Shown in pieces: positions 22,548 through 33,729 of a DNA stretch of 64,000 nucleotides (positions are counted from its first letter, which is position 1; every line of letters begins with the position of its first letter). Origin of the DNA: Chalara sp. BL73 (lineage: Eukaryota; Ascomycota; Leotiomycetes; Helotiales). The stretch is taken from NCBI GenBank assembly GCA_918026815.1, contig CAKJVC010000123.1, positions 496,001 through 560,000 of the forward strand. The letters are read 5' to 3'. A program made the position numbers and the translations under genes. Below the pieces are notes generated by a model. It had not been told where the DNA came from, made no database searches, and saw only the letters and a list, made by a program, of their open reading frames with translations.

Positions 22548-24834
22548 ATGCGTATTTTGAGTAGTGTTGCCGCCTTAATAGGATTGGTTGTCCAGATCCG
22601 GGCAGAGAGTGCTTGTATTAAAGTCCCCCACCTTCCTTGCCGGATCCAAAGACTGATTGTCTCAGTACTGCCTCTTGTTTTTTCACCTGTACCGCTCGGC
22701 ACCACCAAGCCTAACGGATGGTTGGAAGACCAACTCCAGCTCATCGCTGATGGCCTAGGGGGCCATGAGAGGGACTTCTACCGTTATGTGAAAGACAGCT
22801 CTTGGACTGGTGGTGACCAAGAATACTCAACGTTAAATGAAGCGTGGCCATACTGGCTCAATGGCATTGTTCCGCTTGCTTATTCTCTTGATGACGAGAG
22901 GCTGAAAGAGCAGGTGAAGGATGGAATTGACTACGTTTTCGAGCATCAGTGGGACGATGGATGGCTGGGTCCCGAAGGGACCGACCAGACGAGGATGTTC
23001 TGGCCAAGAACGCTGTTTCTAATGGCTGTCACGCAGTACTTAGAGGCCGAGCCAAAGGAGGCAGAGAGGTTGGTGCCAAATATCTATAAATTTTTGGAGC
23101 TGAGTAATGATATGCTCGAGGATGATTATTTGGGCTACGTTGGTCGGGAGGATAGTGCTTTTGATTATCGTTGGGGAATCGTTAGATCTCATGATATGAT
23201 CTTGAGCTTGCAGTGGCTGTATCAAAAGTATCCTCAGGGTAATGAAGAGCTACTGCTCGATATTATGAGGTTGCTGAATGAGAAGGCGTGGGACTGGGCG
23301 TGGTTTTATAGCGAAGAGGTATTCCCCAAAGGAGACCTCGAGCTTGACCCGCCGAAAGACGAAGAACTGTTTTGGTTCTACCATGGGGTCAACTCCGCGA
23401 TGGGTATGAAGGCGGGTGCAGTGGTGAGGAGGTTCACACATAACGAGACTTTGCTGGAAATTACCAGGAGAGGTGTCGATTGGACATTCAGATATCATGG
23501 ATCCCCTTCCGGTTCAATCATTGGTAAGTTCAAGCTGACTTTTCTCTTGAAGATTGATTCTGATGGTAGAGCAGGTGATGAACCATGGGTTGGGCTTTCG
23601 CCAACCAGAGGATCAGAGCTCTGCACAACTGTAGAAACTATGTATTCACTTACATACCTCTACTCTGCAATTGGTGATAAGAACTTTGCGGATCGAGCAG
23701 AGTTGGCCGCTTTTAATGCCTTACCAGCTGCTGTGGATCCAGATTGGTGGTCTCATCAATACGTCACTCAGATAAATCAAGTATGCTATAGAACTATGGT
23801 TGTGTATTCGTTGTCGATTGACAGTATTCTAGCCGTTCTCATATAATTTGAGTGAATCTCCATTCAATAATGTCGGCCCAACTGGCCAAATGTATGGGCT
23901 CGAGCCGGACTATCCTTGCTGTACAGTTAATCATCCCCAAGGGTAAGTCATTGCAATCTAATCTCTTATTTCCAACCGACGTACTGACTCTAGGAGATTT
24001 CCAAAGCTTCTATCGGCAGCATACGTGAAAATTGGGGGAAATGGAATCGGGCATGCCGTATTGCTACCCTCAAGTATTTCAATCACTCTCGATGATGGGA
24101 ACGAAGTAAGCATTCGCTGTAACACGACATATCCTTTCAGCGGCTCAATCCGATACATCATATCTTCCACCAAGTCACTTGACTTCTATATTAGAGTTCC
24201 AGAGTGGGCGGTCTTGAGAACGTCCTATATTGCGATCAACGATGGAGAGAATCTAGACCTTAACCCGGATTTAGTAACAGGGTTCCACCAAGTATTCGTT
24301 TCCACTGGGATTACGACTATCTCATACACGATTGATGCAAAAATTGTGATAAAACCACGCGCGAATGACACCGTGACCATATATCATGGCTCACTGCTGT
24401 ACGCACTCGATATCGAAGCCACGACTCAGTCCTCCTGGCCGATCGGCTATAAGGACGAGCTCCCGGTCGCCAAAAAATGGACAACACCCCGTGCGAGAGA
24501 TCATACATATTTGAACATCAAGCCCTGGAATATAGCGATCGACCCAAACACTCTGAAGTATCATACTGCGGTTGATAAAAGCACATTGCGGAATCCAATT
24601 TTTACCTCAAGCGCACCACCGGGATATATATTGGGAAAAGGTTGCCAAATTGCCTGGGGTTTGTTCAGAGGAACGGCGGCGCCTCCACCTCCGCTCGAAG
24701 AAAGGCAGTGTCTTGGGGACTTCTTCGAGGTCAGGCTCATCCCATATGGTGCTGCAAAATTGCATATGGCGGAACTACCCACTATTGACTCGAACAAGTC
24801 TGTTAGTAAAAAGCTGCTGATGCAGGAGTTGTGA
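22548..24834 (+). CDS. GH127-like secreted glycosidase (DUF1680)
   Basis: Proposed exons are 22548-23523, 23575-23780, 23833-23942 and 23997-24834, giving 709 residues. A signal peptide (MRILSSVAALIGLVVQIRAES) precedes the family opening PVPLGTTKPNGWLEDQLQ. The helical barrel contains the hallmark residues of GH127: Glu and Cys in GSELCTTVETMYS and the adjacent cysteines in YPCCTVNHPQG. In the studied beta-L-arabinofuranosidase HypBA1 these bind zinc and one cysteine is the nucleophile. A plant cell-wall arabinosyl substrate is plausible but unproven, because GH127-related families (GH137, GH142, GH146) share the fold. The first intron (51 nt, no stop) is uncertain at its acceptor. The C-terminal beta-sandwich ends normally. 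Confidence 0.83.
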
Positions 24835-25158
24835 ACATATAGATGTAACAAGTACTGCTAGTGTGCTTCTATATTTGTCTCGGGTAAAATAATCAAGAGT
24901 GATAGATGACTGAGTATTCTGTCCCGCTTACAGTGCACTAGATAGTGAACGGAGTGATAAAGGTTCAAAGGCTCGGCGCTATCTCACTCGAGAAGATGCC
25001 AGTAAGTGATCTGTAAATATCCTCGTAGCATCTAAAGAATAAATCCAAATACTAAGACTCTGGTCTGCGGGTGATGGATTACCCTTCTTCCCAATCTATG
25101 TCATTATGCTCGCCTTGAATACTTGCGCCTATAATACATTTGCTGATTCCCCATGGGT
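24835..25158. other. Convergent 3' region
   Basis: About 320 bases between the convergent GH127-like and RPT1 genes; nothing but 3' UTR sequence is apparent. Confidence 0.45.
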
Positions 25159-26626
25159 CTAATTATACTGCATGTAGGTAGCGGTGGAATTGAACTTCAA
25201 GTTGCCCTTGATGACCTTATCGACTGCGCTTAAGAAATCCTTCTCGGTGGCGACCTTCCTCCTAGCTCGGATGGCAAACATGCCTGCCTCCGTGCATACA
25301 CTTCTGAGTTCAGCACCAGTAGAATTTGGGCAAAGACGTGAGATCAGCTCCCATCTAATATCACGCTCAACGGACATGCTCTTGGCATGAATACGTAGAA
25401 TATTGGCTCGACCTTCCAGATCTGGGAGGGAAAACTCGATCTTTCGGTCGATACGTCCCGGTCTCATCAAAGCTGGATCTAGGGTTGAGGGTCTGTTGGT
25501 TGCGAACATGACCTTGATATTTCCACGGGCGTCGAATCCATCAAGTTGTGTGATCAGTTCCAACATAGTTCTTTGGACTTCGTTGTCTCCTCCGGCACCA
25601 TCATCGAAACGTGCTCCTCCGATAGCATCAATCTCATCAAAGAAGATGATGCAAGCCTTCTTCGTCCGCGCCATCTCGAAAAGCTCTCTAACCATCCTCG
25701 CACCCTCTCCTACATACTTTTGTACCAGCTCACTTCCAATGACTCGAATGAATGTGGCATCGGTTCTGTTCGCGACAGCTCTCGCGCACAGGGTCTTTCC
25801 AGTTCCTGGCGGGCCGTAGAGTAAAGCACCCTTAGGGGGATCGATACCGAGATTGACGAATCTTTCTGGAGATAGAAGTGGCATTTCAACGACTTCTCGG
25901 AGCTTCTCAACTTGCTCCTTGCATCCTCCAACATCACCATATGTAACATCCGGCTTCTCTTCCACAGTCATCATCGTAACGCTAGCATCGATCTTTGGCG
26001 GTAGAGGTAATAAGATTTGATATTTGGTCCGATCGACACTGTAAAAAGTCAGCTTGTCCAGCAATTTACTGCCGTCATATCTTACCCAACTCTCATGCCC
26101 TCCTCAATATCCGTAGGACTGACTCGCTCGCCAAGATTCACGACGAACTTGGCTATTTGCTTAACATTGATAACATATTTGCTCTTCTCGGCATCCTTTT
26201 CATCCTGTATGATCTTGGTACACCTCGCGACTTGTAAAGGTTGTTCCTCTGACATTCGTTGTCTATCTGCAGCAACATCCCATAGATGTGGAGGCGCCAA
26301 TCCAGTATCTGATTCCTTCACGCCGATTTTGTCATTTACACTTGTCTGCTTCTCCTTTATCTGCTGCTCGAGCTTCTTTAGTGCTGCACCATAGGGAGCT
26401 GCACCATAGGTCTTCAGAACTTGAATATCCCTGTGCCGCCATGTTAACAGCCATCCTCAACGTAGGTTCGGGGCCACCTACTCATCAGACAAAGGGGTGA
26501 TCTTCTTTTCCTCTACCTCATCATCTGCGAACTCCTTTTTGTACTTCTCCCAGTTGGATCCTGGAATTATGTTAGCTCGAGTAACTAGAGGTCGATTCTG
26601 GTTGTCACACCTGTCGCGGAAGGCAT
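25159..26626 (-). CDS. RPT1: 26S proteasome regulatory ATPase RPT1
   Basis: Four minus-strand exons, 26626-26611, 26560-26482, 26430-26086 and 26038-25159, give 439 residues, the usual length. The first exon encodes only MPSAT plus one base. An N-terminal helix ([14 protein letters not shown]) leads to the OB domain and the AAA module. That module carries Walker A GPPGTGKT, Walker [13 protein letters not shown], and the arginine fingers in [11 protein letters not shown]. The C-terminus [10 protein letters not shown], with no HbYX motif, is RPT1-like. The protein is one of six ATPases unfolding substrates at the base of the 19S particle. Sequence around [19 protein letters not shown] is essentially invariant in eukaryotic RPT1. 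Confidence 0.97.
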
Positions 26627-27728
26627 CTTGGATCAATGATTTGCCTCACCGTCAAGATCCCGTGTATTCTGAATGTATAGGCGAAAAGGGTATTGGTGGA
26701 GTGGTGGCTGAGAAGAAGATGAGGTTGTGATGCTACAATGCCGCTCCTTAAGGCTCAAGGCAAGCTGTTGACGACGCCTGGGAGATGGAGCTGACAAAAT
26801 CGCGCTAGCATCATAGACACGTGACCAAAGTCTTGGCGAAGACTCGGCGTATTTGGCAACCCTCAACCTTCGATACAGGAATAGCGACTGTGATATAATG
26901 TTGGCGAAGAGGAAGCTTTTGCATTGTGGCTCGCACATCTCTTTTATGTCAGCAAAAGATCTGATCCTTGTAGAAAGTTCTGGATCGATTGTTGGCTTCC
27001 ATTCAGTCAACGACAGATTCATAATCTCTACCTGGGGTGACCACCATATAGACCCATCAAACTTCAACGAGACCTGCATGTAGCTCGTGCTGCTTAACTC
27101 TTCTTCAACTCTTTCATTGTTCTTACTCCGAGTGTTGATTCAATGTCACGTCATGAATCTCTATTTTCACAACATCTTTTGTTCCTTTTAGGGTAAGGCT
27201 TTTCATATATTTCTTTTTGGGATGGAGTAGGCTGAAATTGGATGATATTTACTTGCTTTTGTCAATTGACGATCTCCAGGCGAGAACCTCTCTAAGTAGT
27301 GGGCTGTTTTCCCTGCCTCGATTGCTGAACAATGGCCTTTTACAACAACAACGACAACAACAGGCGACTTAAATGTCTTCCCCAAAACTTTACACTTACA
27401 AGGAATCGTTCCAAAGTGCAGCTCCTCGCAAGCTTTCTGGGCATCGAGCTTGAACATGTTGGGCTAGATTCCTAAATGATTCAACAGCACTTTCCTGATT
27501 TCTTGGCCATAAATCTGAGGAGAAGTTCCTGCGCTTTTTGACGGGGATCAAGTGTTCACTGATTCTGCTGCCATCCTCACCTACCTGGCGGGCATACACC
27601 CCGATCCGGGCTCTACCAAGACGCCTTCTTCTTGGTAGTCCAGGGATGTAATTGAACAAGCAGTCATCGTGGATTAGTTAGCGTTTGCTGCGAGTTGGGT
27701 ACAATTTGGCGTCGTCACTGCTCGTGCG
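26627..27728. promoter_or_regulatory. Divergent promoter region between RPT1 and a small membrane-protein gene
   Basis: About 1.1 kb. Two or three Arg-rich ORFs of 80-150 codons overlap here on the minus strand, but they lack domains and overlap each other in different frames, so I do not call them. A (GTT)n/(GTC) microsatellite-like run lies near 27340-27365 (ACAACAACGACAACAACAGG). Confidence 0.4.
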
Positions 27729-28052
27729 ATGCTTTCATTCAAAGGTCCGTACAATAGAGTGGGCACGGCGAACACGGAACAGAGACTTGTGCAAGCAAAG
27801 ATTAGGCGTAACAAATCATTGGGCATCTTGCAAGAGCCGCTTGAGAAAAAGGATTGGCTGGCGTTTGATCGGCCGACAATTGCTCTTCTGGCGGCCTTTG
27901 TCTATGTAGCTCTCGCTCCTAGTAAGTACTATATGTGACTCGTGCCCTCAGCAACCAGAGTTGCGTGGAAGATAGTGCACATGAGGTATGAAGCTTTACT
28001 GACTGCTTCATTGATAGTGGGTGATATTCGCTTGAGCCATATCCTGCTGTAA
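27729..28052 (+). CDS. Small single-pass membrane protein, 75 residues
   Basis: Proposed exons 27729-27921 and 28018-28052. The donor is GTAAGT, and CTGAC lies before the acceptor. Joining them turns the last codons into ALAPMGDIRLSHILL and ends on TAA. The N-terminal 45 residues are basic and polar (QAKIRRNKSLGILQEPLEKK). One hydrophobic helix follows (PTIALLAAFVYVALAP, residues about 49-64), with a short tail. The shape resembles small mitochondrial or ER membrane proteins, but I recognise no family. Without the join the ORF would end six codons later. Confidence 0.5.
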
Positions 28053-28562
28053 AAAGGCGGATTGAAAGAGTACGCAGGCTACCTCGCTTCATTCCTATTG
28101 ACGGACTTGATGATCCACTTTACTGCAGGCATGGTTGAATGACAGGGTTTGCTTTTTATTGATATGAAGTTCTAGGCGTTTTCTGCGATGGCTTTCATCC
28201 TCATGTTGTTGGAATAGCGGTCTGACATTTGGTTGAGGATTGTTTGTATGCGAGACACTCTTGGAAGGCTCTGCGCTTTATGAAATAGAACTTTCGAATA
28301 TATTTCCAGAACATGGATAGGTAGAGAATACTGAATTCAAGCCTTTCCGAATAGGTAGTATTGTATGGTACATTGAAGCTATATCATTGCCGAAGCGAAG
28401 GAAATAGAGGCAAGTATGTACAAATGAATTCGCTCGCGTCATAAGATCCTCTAGTCTACATGTATATTCCTTTCTTGTGCTATGCAAAAACATTATCAAG
28501 TCTACTACCCCTCCAAGGAATCGAGCACTGTCCCAATTCCTTATTTCTCATCTTCATATTCC
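28053..28562. other. Convergent 3' region
   Basis: About 500 bases between the small membrane-protein gene and PXMP4, which converge. No coding signal. Confidence 0.45.
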
Positions 28563-29387
28563 TTATTTATTGTGCACGATGAAATTTCGTAAGCTATCCC
28601 AATGATCGCTCTGTACATAGATATAATCCATACTGCTCCGTAGACCCATCTGTACCGTCTCCGGATACCACCTGAAAAGCCACATCACGCTTGCCCAACT
28701 CAATGCTGCAAATACTGGCCAAGCATCGTGTGATATCCGTTTGGTCAGCTGTGGATTCTTGATTATGCCTGCTCCTGGTTGAATCGAGAGTTTGGCTAGC
28801 GAAAGAACGACTCTTGCAAATACTAATTCACAATTAGCCAACATTCCCGACTCAAACTAATGGGTCAAACCTACCAAATATGACAATCTGTTTGCTCACC
28901 GAGCTAACATGGCCCCTTTTGCTCCGCCGGCCGAAGACTAGGTAGCCTCCTGTCAAGCCCGCGAGGAAGGTATCGAAACTCTGCTCCTTTCCACCATTTA
29001 TGGTCTTCAGCAGTAGCATCATCGACTTGTATATTGTCGCATACTTGGCTAGGTTCGTGGCATGGGTTCTCGTCGCTTTGAAAATCAGCGACAGCTTCTC
29101 CTGCACTGTGCCGGATCGAAACATAAAGATCATCCTGCCGTCGCCATATCAGTATCTGCAGGTATTTTAAAGAGTCGGCCTTCCTTACACCAGCGCATGC
29201 GGAAACCGCACCTTCGCCCCGTAGACTGCGCCATTCCGCGCACCTTTGACAATAGCTAGCCAATTCGCATTATTTGGATCAAGTATGACTCTTTCGAGCG
29301 CTTTCTGTGAGGCACCACAGTTAATAATCTTGTGCTAGCCAAAGGGGCTGGGATTGACCAAACCTGTAGAGCTTGAATTGTAGACAT
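28563..29387 (-). CDS. PXMP4: Peroxisomal membrane protein PXMP4/PMP24
   Basis: Four minus-strand exons, 29387-29364, 29304-29189, 29134-28875 and 28822-28563, give 219 residues. Each join restores family sequence. VYGAKVRFPHALVMIFMFRSG leads to the conserved block QEKLSLIFKATRTHATNLAK and then YATIYKSMMLLL. The third join gives IVIFVFARVVLSLAK. These are signatures of the PMP24/PXMP4 branch of the Tim17/Tim22/Tim23/PMP24 superfamily. Three to four membrane segments are visible. The protein is abundant in peroxisome membranes; its transport role is not established. It is split by four short exons yet encodes the normal length. Confidence 0.92.
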
Positions 29388-29882
29388 TTTGCCGGAAACA
29401 AGCCTCGGCAACGAAGTCGAAGAACTGGAGCGTGCAAAAGCACAAACTGGAGAGATTATTGCTACCGTGATGTGTTCATGGATGTATATCGAACGCACGA
29501 TATGACTGGGCCAAAAGAGTATTTAGTATGATGTCGGGGACCGTGTTGTTGGATGCAGTTCAAGGAATGAGTTTCGGCTCAATTTCACAAGCAAACTACT
29601 GTAGACGTGATGGCGACCTTGGAGAGCCTGGAGGTTTCCCCCACAGATGCCAAGACAGGGATGCAGACCTGGAATTGCATGTGATGAATGACTCGCTATG
29701 TGGCTGGTGGATTTCATTTACTGTGGCTGGTATTCTGCCAAGCTTTTGAGCTTATCTTATCGTCGAATTGGTTAATCGTTACTTGGGAAAAAAAATAAAA
29801 AATCAATCTTGGTCCAAGTCTACTGCGCTGTGACAAGCATCCTGTCCCTCTCCACGACTTCTGCCCGAAATTAGTGCCCAAA
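29388..29882. promoter_or_regulatory. Divergent promoter between PXMP4 and RPF2
   Basis: The two genes face away from each other, with 495 bases between ATGs. A short A-run (near 29788-29801) lies on the RPF2 side. No ORF with coding character. Confidence 0.45.
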
Positions 29883-30985
29883 ATGCTACGTCAGATGTAA
29901 TAAGCTCTGCCTGCCTCTACTTTAGCATAATCTGCTGCGAAGACTAACACACTACAACAGAAAACCCCGCAATGCCCGTAGCAAGCGGGCTCTCGACAAG
30001 AGAGCACCGAAAGCCATCGAGAACCCAAAGCATGCCCTTTTCTTGCGCGGCACTTCCTGCTCGCAGATCACTCAGGACGCTCTCACAGATCTCTATCAAT
30101 TGCGCATACCTCTGGCTAAGAAGTTTACCAAGAAGAATGAAGGTATAGCAGATTGTTCTGGAGATATCCTTTTACCCAATACAAGCTCTAATTAGGCTCT
30201 TGATAGTTCATCCATTCGAAGATCCCTCCTCTCTCGAATTCTTTTCCGAGAAAAATGATGCGTCGATAGTCCTATTCGGGAGCACCAGCAAGAAGCGGCC
30301 TCACTGTCTCACTTGTGTGCGAATGTTTGGGCACAGGGTTCTTGATATGCTAGAGCTCTATCTTGACCCGGAAAGCTTCAGAACCCTTGCTCAATTCAAG
30401 AACAAGAAGTGTGCAGTTGGATTGAAGCCAATGCTAGTTTTTGCAGGCACGCCATTTGAGAGTCCAATATCTAATGAGTATACTTTGGCGAAGAACTTCT
30501 TCACGGACTTTTTCAAAGGCGAGCCGGCCGACAAAGTTGATGTGGAAGGTTTACAATATATTGTGTCAATTAATGCAAGAGATACAGTGGATGGGGAGGA
30601 AAGCAAACCAAAAATTCATCTACGAGTGTATTTGATTCGGACAAAGAGGAGTGGACAACGTTTACCGAGAGTTGAAGTGGAGGAGATGGGTCCTCGAATG
30701 GACTTTCGGGTCGGCCGAGTCAAGGAAGCAGATGAAAGCATGATGAAGGAGGCACTGAAGCAAGCGAAAACTACTGCTGAGAGACCAAAGAAGAACATCT
30801 CGACTGACGTCATGGGCGATAAGCTTGGAAGAATTCATATCGGAAAGCAAGATTTGAAGGAGTTACAAACGAGGAAGATGAAAGGGTTAAAGAGAAGCAG
30901 GGATATTGAGGACTCTGAAGATGGAATGGAGGATGTTACCAGTGAGGATGAGCCTGCTACGAAAAAGAAGACAAAGAAAGTATGA
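29883..30985 (+). CDS. RPF2: Ribosome biogenesis factor RPF2 (Brix domain)
   Basis: Three exons, 29883-29896, 29961-30142 and 30207-30985, give 324 residues. The first exon encodes only MLRQ plus two bases. After splicing the start reads MLRQIKPRNARSKRALDKR, matching RPF2. The Brix domain follows: NPKHALFLRGTSCSQITQD, then FEDPSSLEFFSEKNDASIVL and GLKPMLVFAGTPFE. The C-terminal tail is Lys-rich and nucleolar in style. In yeast, Rpf2 with Rrs1 brings the 5S RNP (5S rRNA, uL18, uL5) into the pre-60S particle. Confidence 0.95.
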
Positions 30986-32158
30986 GTTCCAATGGGACCT
31001 CGGAGTCTTGGAGTTTGGAGTCTCGTACGGAACCAAAAGGATTTTCATTGCAGCGAGAATCACGTTAATCATACAGACCAGAAGACCGGATGTAGTCTGG
31101 ATGTCACAGTAAATCATACGAAGCGTCTTGTGAGCTTAGGCAAAGTGAAGTGGTGTCATTGCTCCTGGGTACCACACATGTTTTTGAAATATGGCTATTG
31201 TGTCAAGAGCTTTTGATCTTTCGTTCAAAGTTGTTCGAATAAGGTGGTCTATGATCATTGATATTCCTCCATTCCGTTTGCTCCACTGACATGTAGCAGA
31301 CGCGCAGCGCTGGTCAGAAGAATAATGACCAAGTAACTTGTTCTTGTGGTAATCCTCCCACCAATGACCTTTACACTGTATGATAGAATACGGGTGTTCG
31401 CAGTGTGACTACCTGTGATGAATTATTGTATTCGAAGGGATGAAGATGTCTTTTCCGAAGCTATATTGTATATAAGAAGATTTATGTGAGGTTGTTGACA
31501 CTGAGATAGAGACTGGTTTTGAGTCGTAGATATCTACTGCAATGCCTTTTCTAGCCAAGTTCTGGCCACTTTATATCGTCGAAATTCAAGCTGTCCTGCC
31601 CCAAACTGGCCGTTTCTTTTGAAATGCTCTTACGTGTATTTTATTATTTAGTTTCTTCGTGACAGGTTTATTTGAATGTCTGCCTGTATGTGGCTACGGA
31701 GCGAGCCTTGTTATCATTGACGCCTGTAAGTACATGTCGAATGGAGTTTTGATATGAAAATCCTCAACAGGATTGAGGATAACATTGTCTTGCGTCAATT
31801 TTGTTACAACATCCGAACTCGTCCTTGCACGGATACGCTGTTGTCAATTCTTAGGGGCAATTGCTGTTGGAGTAATCATGCCCTTTACCCCGACTTGACT
31901 GCATGGCAATTTGCTGATTGGCTCTATTATAAATGCAACCACTCGATTCGGGGCTGAATGTGCTCGAGGCGGTGCCGTTCCAAGCGGGATTGCGGCCTCG
32001 AGTCGAACACACCATGACGGAACTACCCCACTATGTTATATACCATGCTCCACACCCCACTTCTCCACAAGCAAAACAGTTGCGTGCAAAGACGCAAAGT
32101 ATATATTTGACCAAGTTCTTCACTCCGAATTCATGCAACAACAGCACAGATTCTTATA
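30986..32158. other. Gene-free stretch, 1.2 kb
   Basis: AT-leaning sequence with only short ORFs. This gap marks the change from the conserved gene block to accessory genes. Confidence 0.45.
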
Positions 32159-33187
32159 ATGTCTACTCCAAAGAATATCATCGTCACAGGAGCTGGTGGA
32201 CTGAGTAAGTTTTCTGGAGTCATCCACTGATTCTAGCACATTATTAACTAGACTCTAGTTGGCCCCCTGCTCTCTAAAAGGCTTCTTAATGATGGCTATC
32301 GAGTTATTATGACAGACATCGTTGAACCAGTTATTCCTAAGGGGGTGAAAGCCCCAGAAAACGCCGTATGCTTAAAGGGCGATATATGTGACTCTACTTT
32401 CGTCAAGACTTTGCTTGATGTAGCGCAACCACTTCACGCCATTTATATCTTCCATGGAATCATGTCGGCAGGCTCCGAGGCAAACTTTGATCTTTCCTGG
32501 AAGGTCAATATTGAGAGTGTTCATGGACTCCTTCTTAGCCTCCGACAGACGAACCTTGGAGTCCGAGTCATCTACTCAAGCTCGCAAGCTGTATACGGAG
32601 CGCCATTACCACCAGTCGTCACTGACAGCGTCACTCCCACGCCAGAAGGCACATATGGCTCGCACAAGCTAGCCACCGAAGTAATCGTCAACGATATGCA
32701 TCGAAAAGGCTTCATTGATGCCTTCATCGTGCGCTTCCCAACCCTAGTGGTTCGTCCTGGGGCTCCTAGCAACGCCGCTTCCTCCTTCCTCTCAGGCATG
32801 ATTCGTGAGCCAATGAAGGGGGAAGTCTGTGTCATCCCTCTCAAAGACAGAGCTTTTAAATCGTATATCTGCTCTCCCAGCGGCGTAATCGAAAACTTGG
32901 TCAGAGTTTTAAATTTGGCAAGCGACGCATTGCCAAAGCACATTCGACACATCAACTTCCCTGGTGTATCAGCTTCAACTCAAGCTCTAATGGATGGTTT
33001 AGCGAAGTATGGGGGAGAGGATAAGTTGAAGCTGCTGAAGGAGGAAACTGTCCCCGAGATTGAGAGAATTCTGAGAAGCTGGCCACAAGATTTTGATCCA
33101 AGCACACCGGACAGGCTTGGGTTACTCCGGGATACAAAACCCGAGGATCTTGTGAAGGAGTACATCGATTCGTTGACATCTACTTAA
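32159..33187 (+). CDS. DenD-like NAD-dependent dehydrogenase (extended SDR)
   Basis: Two exons, 32159-32204 and 32259-33187, give 324 residues. Splicing restores the Rossmann motif VTGAGGLIGPLL. The SDR active site is visible as Ser in IYSSSQAVYGAPLPPV and Tyr/Lys in TYGSHKLATE. Blocks such as RFPTLVVRPGAPSNAASSF and MIREPMKGE closely follow D-erythronate dehydrogenases (DenD), which oxidise four-carbon sugar acids. No secretion signal is seen, so it is cytosolic. Other sugar-acid or nucleotide-sugar substrates are possible. It lies 540 bases upstream of a secreted SMP-30-like lactonase transcribed in the same direction. Confidence 0.85.
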
Positions 33188-33729
33188 TATCGTACTTAGA
33201 TGCTCAAAATTGTAATCGCTTTACCTTACTTGAACCTTTCATTTCAAGTCTTTATTTCTTAGTCTCCATTGAATCATTTTATGCATGTACGAGTTTTGTT
33301 TGGGCACATAAAATGTCATGCAATTGTCCTCGAAGTGCGAGTCAGTACTTGGTACATCGGCAGGGATTTAGAGCATAGCCTAAGGGCGAGTTTTTACTCT
33401 ACAGCAGTGGATGTTGTTATCCCTGATGTCACCGGCTTGGCTTACCACCCACTTTTGCCTTTTATGAACCTTCAAGTTTGCTTTTGGACTGCGGGGTCAG
33501 CATCAATACTTGCGTACCTTGTATGGCAATTTCGGATATGCGCTTCGCATCGAAGTTTGCCCGGCATCTGTTCAACAAAAGATTACCGGTTATAATATAG
33601 TTTGGGAGCTCCGGTCGGAGCATTCATTTAATGTTGCATAACTTCTTCTCACAGGATAACCTTAGCTTTTCAGAGGATTTATTTGGATCTTTGGCTTCAC
33701 TTAGCTCTCAATTATCTTGTCCAAATAAG
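33188..33729. other. Intergenic region before the lactonase-like gene
   Basis: About 540 bases. A possible upstream ATG at 33631 lies in frame with the following gene, but starting there would bury the signal peptide, so the 33730 start is preferred. Confidence 0.4.

Noticed and set aside
26633..27079. A 148-codon ORF on the minus strand upstream of RPT1
   Set aside because: It overlaps the RPT1 5' region, has no domain, and its composition is that of untranslated or promoter DNA.
27203..27659. Two overlapping Arg-rich ORFs on the minus strand
   Set aside because: They occupy different frames of the same DNA, cannot be joined by a convincing intron and match nothing I recognise.
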